Below are positions 22,801-34,800 of a DNA stretch of 64,000 nucleotides, piece after piece (positions within the stretch are counted from its first letter, which is position 1; each line of letters begins with the position of its first letter). The translations under genes were made by a program, and so were the position numbers. This stretch comes from Beroe forskalii (Eukaryota > Ctenophora > Nuda > Beroida > Beroidae): assembly GCA_011033025.1 (NCBI GenBank), contig WFMF01000260.1, forward strand, positions 1-64,000. The letters are read 5' to 3'. The notes under the pieces are model-generated. The model worked only from the letters and a program-made list of their open reading frames with translations. It was not told where the DNA came from and searched no databases.

Positions 22801-25800
22801 ATTGCACGCCCAGAGCACGCCCCCAAATTTTCGTTTGGGGGCGTGCGCACGCCCCCAGCACGCCCCCGTGGATCCATGCCTGCTGGTTGTAAGGTTGAAC
22901 AGGAGCAGGGGGAGGTTGGGTGAAGGAGGGGGGTGATTGCAAGGTTGCACAGGAGAAGGAGGGGGTTCACTCACCTGGTCCACCAGGAGGGGGATGGTTG
23001 TAAGGTTGAACAGGAGCAGGGGGAGGGGGAGGAGGGGGTTGGGTGAAGGGGGGCGGACCATTGTACGAAGGTTGTCTGTACTGGGGCCGAGAGTTGTTGT
23101 TAGGACCGTAAGGCCGGTACATGCCTCCCCTGTTACCTCCACCTGAGAAGGGAAGGAATTAATTAAGAGAGGAACTTATTAACTTATTAGATTTATTAGA
23201 TTTATTTGGTTATCAGATCTATTTGGTTCAAGGTCGCGGGTCGAGCATGATAATCAGCTTAAGTCCAAGAGTCGGATGCGAATTTGAATATTTCTGGGTT
23301 GCTGACGTTCATTCAATATATAACTTGTGAGTTGCTTTGTGACAGTCAAATGACAATGGTCTGTGAACATGGCATTAAAATGTCTACAGAATACTGTCAG
23401 AATGTCCGATCACTGTCACAATGTTGCTCGTGATCACATAGGTAATGTCACGTGATCACTGATCACCATCTCGATCCTGCTCAGTTGTGCAATGCAGATT
23501 GGGCATTTAATGAACATTGGAATACAGTATACCAGATACAGATAGATTGAAATTATATCTTAAAATCATGCCATAACAAAATACAAATATAATTACCATT
23601 TGAGTTGTTGTAGTGAGGTCTGTGGTCGTTGAACTTCATCCTCATGTTGTCAGGGGGAGGCTGGTGGTGGTGGTGGTGTCTGGGGGGCGGTCCCCCCATG
23701 TACCCTCCCCGCCCTGGCGCCCCTCGGGGCGGGGGCATGGGCCCCATGGGCGGGGGAGCGAAGACAGATCGGGGTAGCTCCTCCGTTACTATGGAACGGA
23801 GGTGTCGGAAGTAGTCAACGGCTCCAAGGTCACCTGGGAGAGAGGGTTGATAATTGGAGGTTTCAAATGGATCAATCTGAACTCATTCGAAGAGTGGGAG
23901 AGGTTTGAAATGCAATTGGTCGAGTGGGATAGGTTTACACATTATTAAGCGAATGGGGGAGTTTCAATTTCGGTTCATATTACAATAAAAAATCCAGAGG
24001 GAAACTCTGGAGAATTTGTTACATGATACAGCTCGGCCGAAGGAAAACGTGCTTTTCATCCACACGGAGCAGCCAGAATTCGGTAATTTGCAATGGGATA
24101 CTCAGACTCCCTCTCATCTGGCTGCATAATACTACACTCATATTCACACTCTTCTCTTTCTCCACAGAGAAATGCGGTATGTAATTAACTGCAGTGGGAG
24201 CAAGGAATGTTCACATGTTTTCAACAGGCTGTGTGAACGGCTTGTACACGGGAAATCAATAAATGTACATTACGAGACAGGGTTATTGGGAGAGAGAGAG
24301 AGGACCTGGACTAAGGAATTGTGGGATTAATTAACAGCATTACTGGTCCAGTGTGGAGAAGTCCACGATAGAAATCCTCCAAGTGTACAATTTCATGTTC
24401 TAATCAACTTCATATGTTACACCGGATCAGAAAATCCAATTTGCCACGTACTGGATTATGACTAAAATTCATATTATGCAGGAGAATCAACGCTTTATGC
24501 AGCGAAATTTTCTCAACAGACTCTTCAAACAAGGTCGTGCACTGAAGATTAGATAATCTAAATAAGCTGTGGGAAATTCAAAGTGAATCATATCAGGGAA
24601 AGGGTTTGAGATTGAGATTTAAATGTGTCCTAAGGACATCGCCTAAACGGCCGGTATCCCTGGAATTACTTTAGTGCAAAATATACTCATCTTTTTTAGA
24701 TTAAAATACAACGAGTTCCATGTTAATGATTAATGATCATATACAAAACAATCAGGAAAATATTCTAACCATCGCAAATGTCGAGGAGAGACAGCCCGAC
24801 CCTGCACTGTCCCAGCTTCAGCTGGAAGAGCTTCCCGTCGAAGAAGTTGCCGATGAAGCAGAATCTTCGGTTGATGGGGTAGTTGCAGGCGTCGTTAGCA
24901 AGGAGCAGGGTCTCTACTCCCCGCACAAAGATGTGCGCGATAGAGCACCCTCGAGACGTTAGACGACCTAGAATAAAAGGGGTGAGACAGTTAAGACAGA
25001 CATACATTGAGGAGGCCTGTAATAGAGGGAGGGGATGAGACAATAGGAGACAGAGAGAAGACGGCCAGACGACCTGACATAAGGAATGGGGGCTGAGACA
25101 AAAGAAGACATTGGAGGGGCCTGTTATAAGGTGGGGGGGGAGGAGGGGAGGGGTGAGGAACATAAGACTGTGAGGTTCGAAGCGGTGGATCAAGGAGGTG
25201 GAACTGAATATAAGGAAAAGTTTGAAGTGAGAAGAATCTGTGATTCCGTGAGAATGATGTGTATTACAGGGAGGGTATGCTGTTGTATCTTCTAATTGGT
25301 GTTTTGTCAACTTTTCAGGTTGATGAAATTACCCCTGTCTGCTTCAAATAACCCCAGAATATTTAACACATCTGTTATACCCACCAGGAGTTACTTTGTA
25401 GAGGTGGCTGGGTCCGAAGTGTAGCTGAGGGGAGAGGGCAGTAGCAAGGAAAGCATCCACCTCGTACTCACGCAGCACCTTGTTACCAGTCGTCAGGATG
25501 TACCGTAGCACTATACACACCTGTGGGTTATCAAGGTGAGTGATGTAACCACCTTGTATTGTAATGTTCAGGGGTCGTGATGTAACCAGCACATTACAAT
25601 GTAACCACACATTACAATGTACACGATGTTGCGTAATGTACACGATCGGAAACGATTTGTTGCTCAAAAAACTACTTAAAGCTTTAAAGGATATCGTAAA
25701 AGTATGGTTACGTAACATCCTTATATTGTAACTAGAATGATTTCAGAGCATACAATAATGAAGTCTATACACACCAAGAGGTACTCGTTAGCGATGACGT

Positions 25801-28800
25801 TGGGACTGAAGAAGGAGGGGATGTTGCAGTTCATGATAGCAAGGAGGGTGGAGCGTCGCAGTTCCTGGATCTTAGCGCTCATTCCTGCGGACCACAGCTC
25901 AGGTTAGTGTTCATTTAATGAGCTGAGTTAGGGGCGTAAAGTGGTGACGGGGCAGTGGACAGTAACAAAATGATGCTGTTTCAGGGTAAATTAGGACTTG
26001 GCGAAGTGTCAGCGAGACAACCATCATTATAACACAAAAAGGGGTTGCAGCCCTATTCCACTCACCAATCCAGAGCCTGTCAATGTGCGGGGTGGGTTTC
26101 CTGGCAGGTTGTTTAGCGTTAGGGGCGTGTACAGGTAACGCAGCCACCTCTTCTCCGTCCACTATGTTCTTCTTACTCCCGTTCACAATGTACTCCCGCA
26201 CTGTTACTTGCCGCTGGGTGTCTATCTTAGTGCTCCGCTGCCGCTTAGCGTCAGATTTAACCCAACCACGACCAATGCCGAATACTAAGCCGTAGATTCG
26301 CTGACGAGCCGTCCTGAAGAAAAAAATCATTAAATCATACGGGATGGGTTTAATAGTCGGTGTCTCTGTCACATAGATTGGTACCATAAAAACTGAAAGA
26401 AGATTGTCACAGACTTCTATAGATACACCACCTTATGCAATGCACCTTCAAACGGACTGTAATTGCTTTACCAAACATCTAGGACCCTGTTTAGAAAGAT
26501 CTAAGAGGGGCAGGAGCTTGGACATCAGTAAAATGGAGGACTCAGAAACTGTATTATACTCCACAACAATTGATTTCCTTGTGTTCGAATTTCATGTATA
26601 TTTGAAACCAGTAAAATTATCACAATAACCTAATGAACACTTCCAAAACAGACATTACCTGTACAGAAGAGCAGATGAGACGGTGTCCTTATCCTTTGAA
26701 TCCTCGAAGAGCGGACCCAGAGAGAAAGTGCCACTGCACATGAGCGGGTAGAGGTGGGTGTTCAGGGTTCCGCTGGCATGTGCAGCCCCCGCACTGCCCA
26801 GCACTTTGGTAGTGATGGCAGGAACTCGAACTGAAAAAAGGGGATTCAGTCTCAAAGCATCCTTAACCAGTTGTGCCGAGTATTCCGTTTGAGTCTAGCT
26901 TATTCTTATCTCAGTTGTATTTTGCTGAATAGGTTAGTGTGCTTGAAACAGTTCATGATCGAACTGAGATGGGAAAGAGGGGGTTTAATGGCGGTGAGAG
27001 AGTCAGGAATGAACGAGGTAGGATTAGGACAAGCGATAATGAAGAGGGGTCATTAATCATCAGAACAGGGGGACACCTCCTTTTTTGGCAATGTGACGAA
27101 TACAAAGAGAATGCACAAAAAGAATGCACTACAATCAACTCCTTTTCAAATACTTTCCTGCTCCCATGTCTATTATTTCGTTGTACTAGTATACATCACG
27201 TAAGAAGGCAGACTTTTCTAAATATATAGTGAGAACAATGCCTGAGTTACTAATCATACACTGTTACCGTCATCATGCAACGACGGCGCCTTATGGATCA
27301 GCCACGCAACATTTTAAATAATTAGCTTTTGATAAACATTATACAATCTTGCCCCACTCTCAAATTTTCACTTTCTCTGGCATTTGTTTGGTGTGTTTCT
27401 TCGAAATTTGCTTGTGTCGATTAAGTCTCAGAACATGACCAAAACAGTTTTCCGTACCTTATCTGATTACACGCCTCTGCCAAGGATCTAGGACGATAAA
27501 AAATCCGATTCCCGGCCACAATAAAATCTCGGATCGTCATAATAATGTTCATGTCTTAACGTGATATATTTTAATCTACAAAACACAGTACAAAGTTGCA
27601 GTGATTTGATCAACTCATGTCTCTGTATTTTAAATATATTACCATCACAACATAGTGTGATTGATCTTCGGAAAAAATTCCCAGAAAATGTATTGCCTTT
27701 CTATTGGTCGATTAAAAAGTGACGTCATGCTTGACTGTACGCACTTCTACAGAGAAAACTCCTCCTCTTCTTCCACGCAGTATCATTGTGCTTATCGTGT
27801 GTCATGTAGTTCGTTCAATGTTCACATTGATGAATATGGGAATGCGCTGTGATCAATAAAATCCGCATATTTGTCACATTGTTTTCCAATATCTTGTAAG
27901 GGAGCAATGAAGCCCCCTTTAGTACGTTTCTCACCCCAATATGCCCCCCCCCCCCCATTCGACAGTCAAAGAATATTTATTTTTTCAGTCAAACAATATT
28001 TGGAGAAAGCCCGCACAATTTCCTCAATAATATGTTTTGATCATGACTGTCCTTTGGCAAAAACTTGATTAAATGAAACATGGTTGAGATTTTGTCCCGT
28101 AAACTTTTAGATAAAAAATTGAAGTATAGAAAAAAAAGTTTCTCGAGAATTGATTGAATGGCTACACTTCTGTTCTGTGGTTTGTAGAATGTAAATGATT
28201 ATTGAAAGACCAACTCCCTGAAGTAAGAAATTAAGAACTTGAGTAGCAAAACAGGAAATACCAAAACTTACGTTGAGCATTTAGCTACCGATATAACCGT
28301 GGAATCGCACACGTTTGGCGATGAATATAGAACAGCATTAAAATATACCCGTTTGTACCTACTACACCCCTTAAATAGTAAAAAACATATGAAACGAATA
28401 ACGAGATTTTCTTGTCAGTTAGCAACATTCCCGATAATTATTGTTATCTTTTAAATCTAGGAAACACAGTACAAATTGCAGTGATTCGATCAACTCATGT
28501 CTCTGTGTTTTAAAATAATTTATTTTGAGAGAATTATTAACTACAAATTTATTCATATACTGCATACTTAATTCATCTGAGTAAATCATCTTTTTCGTTA
28601 AACATCTGCTCCCTTTTAATGGATTCAATATTTACTAGAAAGAAATTCGAGAAGTGGTTTTTCGAGAAATCGTGACCATAATTAAAAGATCATCGCATTT
28701 CCCGAACGTTTATTTTCATACACGCCCTGGTTCGTAAATTAAAGTAGAACTGAAGGAGTACGGAGGAGCTTGTAGCTGCAGGTTGCGTTCGATGCTTACA

Positions 28801-31800
28801 AAATGACATTAATAGTAGTATTGGGTGCAAGAGCATGATTTGATGGTGCAATCATGGTTTAGAATGGTGTACTGATGACAGGAACACGCCTATCAACGTG
28901 CAGGATGCAAAAAACTTGATAAATCTGTGACGTCATCAGCAAAAGAGCTGCTGTAGAGAGGTGCAAACAATATTAATCATTGTATTGGAGCAACAGCTTG
29001 CGTAAGGTGCACTATTTTCTGTAAATTGGGCGTATTAGTTGAACTTGCAATAATGGTTATATTGGTATCTCAACTATTTGAAGCGACAACTTAGTAGTGG
29101 TGAAGCAAAACCGGGACATACCACACTCTCACATTGTTCGACACCGATTTTTCAAACGCACCAGTTTGGTCCTCGAAGTGTAATTGATATATCATGTGTT
29201 TCTTCTTGTTGCTTCATCATGTTTTCGACGGGCGACTAATTTGATTTTCAAGGAATCTGTTCGAGTGACAAAAATCATGAAATTCTAAATCTCTCATGAC
29301 CGGTTTGTCATTCTCATACCGATTTGTCACTCGAAATTCAGTGGCAGCTCAGTGGAAGTCGAGTGACAAATCGGTATGAGAGTGACAAATCGGTGTCCAA
29401 CAACTGTGTACATAGAGTTTGACTCCCTCCATCACTTTATCTTCAAACTATCTCGATGTAACTTTGTGTTGTTTGTTGAAATAAAGTCATAGTCGAATTC
29501 CTAGAAATTGATCACTTCATCGGGATCTTAGGACGCATTAATTATGGATTGTGTCTACATCAAGGAAATTTGCCTCGCATTACGAATAACACATTGGGAA
29601 AGATTAAATTAAATAATTGAATTTTTTGCGAAATATTCAGAGACTGTCAAATGGATTAACCCCTACGTACTGCAATCTGCACACTTCTGTAGCGTTTCTG
29701 TAGGCAGTAATGTGGTTTGTAGATCAAATCACACATTATGTCCCACACAACCCCTCCCAAATCCATTAGGAACAAACACGGCAGCTCCTGTACACTAAAT
29801 AGCCATTTCTACCTAATTCTAGTTCCTAGTTCATAGTTGTTGCCAAACTGACGCCACCTTGTTCATACGCAGGTAAATGATATACACACACTACTATACG
29901 CAATATAGTCAATACATGATCCAGTACTAGCGGCGTCACTCCATCTTCATCCCAATACACATTCCATCCTGACTATATCAGATTACCGGGCAGTATGCTT
30001 GTTCACAAGAAATGATGCTCCATTGATGAGATGAGGATGGTCCGGGTGATTCATTGTAGCTACCTTCCCTTTGTCTTTTGTTTTGCCAAGAGCAAAATCA
30101 TATGTTGACCATTATTATTAATTTTGTACCACATAAATTTAGTAGAAATTTTTGGGATTATGTGAAAATCAATCTAACTCTATACTCAATCGATAAAAAC
30201 GATAATGGCCATCCGCCATTTTAATTGAATTATGATTAGATTGCCAAATAAATCATGAACCAGCCATTACGCATAATGATCTCATTCGGGACATAGTGAT
30301 CAAATTGCACCATTTCTGAACAACTGTGGTTTTTTGCATAATGTAATGTTCACCGTTGGAATAATGTAATACTCTCGTAACGCACCCCTCACTTACTGAG
30401 TTTAGGTGTTCCATTGTCTGTGCTATCCTTTCCCTCGTCCGTTTCCTTGCTGATCTCCTCCTTGTTATCACCCTCGGCTGCAGGCTCATCCTCCACCACC
30501 TCCTCTGTCAGTTCTACCTCCACTTCGTCTACTGTTAGAGGGGTTTCATCCTCGCCACCTTCCCCGTTATCCCTGACAGAGGGGTGTTAGCGCATGTGTT
30601 ATCTCTGACAGGGGGGTTATAGCGCCCTGACAGGGGGAGTTTAGTTATCCCTGACAGGACTTAGTTAGGGAGTGTGTTGTTAATGGGGCAATTACACAAT
30701 AAGTTAGTGATGTAGCCCGATACTCAACCCCATGCCAACCTACATAATATGGCACCCTATTTCACTGACAAAATATGAAGGATATAAATGTACAGTGTAC
30801 ACTAAGATTTCATGTACAACCTTCATGAGTAGTTCATATAATGAGAAGGTGAAACTATACCCACTGAATGTTGGCATTGCTGACCATCTCAGTAATCTCT
30901 CTCACATCCTCCTCCTCCCCTCCTTCTGTTGGGGTGACCTTGTTGTCTTCCTCAGTGGGCGAGGTACTGGGTGTCTTGCTGCCTTTACTCTTCTCCTTCT
31001 CTACCACACTCACTGTTACCACCTGGAGGCGTGGTAGTTAGATATTTAACATGGTGTGGTAAATGCTGAGGCAATGTGATCAATGGCGTGACAATTGGTG
31101 AGGCAGTGTGATTTATGGCGTGACAATTGGTGTGAAGGCGTGATTTATAGCGTGAAAATTGTTGTGAAAGCGTGATTAATAGCGTGAAAATTGTTGTGGA
31201 AGCGTGATTTATGGGTATGGCGTGACAATTGGTGTGAAATTTGACGTATGATGTGACAATTGACGAAATATAACGGTCAAGACGAAATTTAACGGTCTAT
31301 AATTTCGCTGTGTGTAGTATCATTTAACCAGGTACCCCAAGAAACTATCAAGAGTTTATTAGACTAGACGACAATAATAGTTTTCATATGAATTAAGCAG
31401 TCACATACAGATACAAGCTGTCACTGAACTCGAATGTAATAACTTTGTTAAGGGATATAAACATGAATAACTTAGTTCAATAAACAGGAGCTAAATGAGA
31501 AGGTTTGTGATTCTGATACACGGCTACGGGGAACACATCTTCAGACCTCAATACAACCACCTAACTCAGGTACAGTGTTGCAATAACTGAAGATTATTCA
31601 GTCAATCGGAAGTGGAGAAAACACTTTTATATAGTTGAATTTCACAAGCTCAAATATCAGGGGAGTTCCATGACTGAATTAGAACCCTCGTTAACCCTTC
31701 CCACCCATTAGCTTCTAGAAAGTCTGGGCCTGCTAACTCTTTCCACCCATATCAGTTTTTGGAAAGTCTGGGTTGGAGTGTACGGAAGCACACCATCAGA

Positions 31801-34800
31801 GACCACTGGAGCGGACCAGACACCCCTAACGAACCCACCTTCTACTTCGACACCTTCTCAACCCTGATTGATGACGTCATAGCTCAGATATACAGCATTA
31901 AGGAGGAGGTGGGAGAGGAGATATCAGTGGTACTTGTAGGGAAATCACTAGGGGGTCTTCTTACGGTGAGTACGGGTTAGAGGGTCATTGATTATAGTGC
32001 TCTAAGCGATGTCGATTGTAGCACAAAATCCGTATGATATCAGACAGATCTATCATCTATAATTGTGACAGCAGCAGAGTCAGGGATTAGAATCAGGGTC
32101 AAAGGTTTGATTCCCAACTTTACGTCTGGAAGACGTAACAACCCTCATCCCCAGGTTCGATGTCTGGAGGAGTTACCAGCAGATCTTGAGAGGAATGTAG
32201 TGGGTGGAATAGCCCTAGCACCCTGTCTTAAGATAGGATCGAAGTACGATACACCTGCCAAACGTGCGCTAGCCTACCTTATTGTGGATGTGAGTTCCGT
32301 GAGAAACTCCTTTAAAATTTGAGTGTTGAATTATTGCAAAACACCATCTTTATTTCTTGTTATTATTGCAAAACACGATCTTTATTTCTTACGTTGAAGC
32401 ACAGCTTGACAACATAACTGCTCTCTCAAAGTCTCTCTAAAACGTTCCTCCTAGAACGTAGAATTATTAAATTGGGTGTCTGCTCACATGACAAGTTCTA
32501 TATTCCACAGTATCAGCTCATGACAGGTTCTATATTCCCCAGTATCTGCCCACATGACAGGTTCTATATCCCCAGTATCTGCTCTCATGACAGGTTCTAT
32601 ATTCCACAGTATCTGGGGTGGAACTGGTTCTACAGCCCGCTAGACCAGCTCCAGGTGTCTGACGTCACTAAGAAAGCCAGGGAGTACAGCGAGGATCAGA
32701 ACGTCTTGTCTCAGGGAGTTTGGGCAGCGGTCGCAGTGGCATGCAGGAACGAAACCTTCATAGCTCACGATAGGAGAGGTGGGATAGGAGGCTCAATTGG
32801 ATTTATTGGGGCCATTATTCTATTCCATTCAGTGAAATTTCATTCACAGTGAAATCTTACACAAAACACACTTTTAATCGATGTCACGACTTAGCGAAAA
32901 GTTCGTTTTAGCGCCAGATTTAAGAAGGGGTCGGTCGATGCACCAGGATCAGATGACTAGGTCTGGAAACTATGTATATTCCCAGATCAGATAGACAGAG
33001 CCCTGTTGATCCTGCATGGATCAGATGACCTGGTCTGTGAGTGTGAGGCGTCCCGTGACTTCGCCAGACACACGTCACGCTATACTCAGATGGAGACGTT
33101 CTCAGGCACGGCTCATGATCTACTCGACGAGGATACCGAGGTTGGTTTGAAAGCAGTTGAAAAAAGAGCAAGGATATAAATTCAAATTGACATAGATTAA
33201 TCTGTTCTTTTTATTTTGGGCTTTGCAAGAATATGGTAATTTCCTTATCGTATCTTCTCTTCATTTTCATCGCTACTATCATTCATTCAGGTGCTGGAAC
33301 GGATATACTGGAGGATTGAGACGTTTCTATCACAGTTCAGTGCCAACGAACCTAAGCTGACAGCAGACAGTACTTGCAGCCCCGTTAAGACTGCAGACAG
33401 CAACCACATTCCAGTACCAACTGCAGACAGCAGTTGCAGGAAGAGGAATGTGAATCACGTGACTGCCACCTCCACTCACGCAGAACGAATCAATCACGTG
33501 ATACCTGTAAAACACAAACATTCCAACTCCGATCACACGGCAAACTGCCATGGAGGAACAGATGAGAACCACATTCTGGGGCGCTCTAAATGGATTTCGT
33601 CAATACTTAACAGGGATGTTATTTAGCTAATTAATTGCAGACAAATCTGCCGGTGATTTCTAAAACATTTTTTAAAGGATTTGATGGCTCAATTAGACGT
33701 AGAATTGTAGTATCCAGAGTAGCTTACTCTATCTTCAAAGTTTTTAAGTAGATAGATGATCTTATTCATTATATTTTTAAATCAGCAACTTGAGTTGCTT
33801 GCCGAATGCAAGCTTTATAATCTTTCATACTTATACGCTTATTTATAAATCCATTGATCCAATTTTCAGACTTATAATTTACCTTATCATACAGTGTTAT
33901 ATTTTATCTAAACTTTACTCATTATTCAACGAAAGGTTTTAATTTCTACACAGGCCAGAGCATCTGAACTCCCCCAAACAGGTCCTATGATCATAATTAT
34001 CGAAAGGAAAAAAATCAATAAATCTCCTATCAGGCCAATTAGTTGCGAAATATCTGAATATTTGAATGAAACCGTCAGGTAAAGTAAAATTAGGAAAGCT
34101 CAGGGTTGTGTCTTACCGTTGAGGGGGGAGACTCGGTAGGTTTGGTCTGTGTTGACTCCTGGTACTGATCTAGTCCTGAGAGGAAGAGCGATTCCAGCTC
34201 CTCACTCTTCTCAGGGAACACTTGAGGAATAGGCGTGGTTACTGGTTAGGGAACTTACGTCAGGTGGTTAGGGACGTCAGGGTGGTCTAAACAAATTCAG
34301 AGCTGATGTAAAATCAGAGCTTTGTCGAGCCAATGGAACGACCTTTTGACTGGTGTAGTCAGTTTTAGACCGGTGTTGTCAAATAAAAGCAGAATGTGTG
34401 AACCTGGAAACCACTGAATTGATTCTCACTTGATTCAGAATGTGAGAGATGTTGGCAGAAATGTTCATCTTGATCTCCGGCTCCAGGTTTTTGAGGAACT
34501 CAATGACAGCCCCCACAAGCTGGTTTCCTTCCTTATCATCCTTCTTCTTGTCTGTAGTTTCTTCCTTTTCTGCCAAAGATGCAGGAATGTAGGGAAAATG
34601 GCTATAAACGAATCGTTATAAGATGAAATAAGAATTTTGATGTGTGTAGAATATGATATACTAATATAGCAGGGTAAGTGATTCATGGTTATGTACCTGG
34701 TGTATACAGCATAGTTCAAGACGATGTACGATGTACAAAATATAGAGATGAACATTATACTATTTCTCATGAATGCTATATACTACATCACTTTTAATAA

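Noticed and set aside
24765-25310. Single 181-codon minus-strand frame taken as one exon
   Set aside because: Only its 24770-24967 part matches the FAM120 family; the rest is intron read-through, and splice sites bound the real exon.
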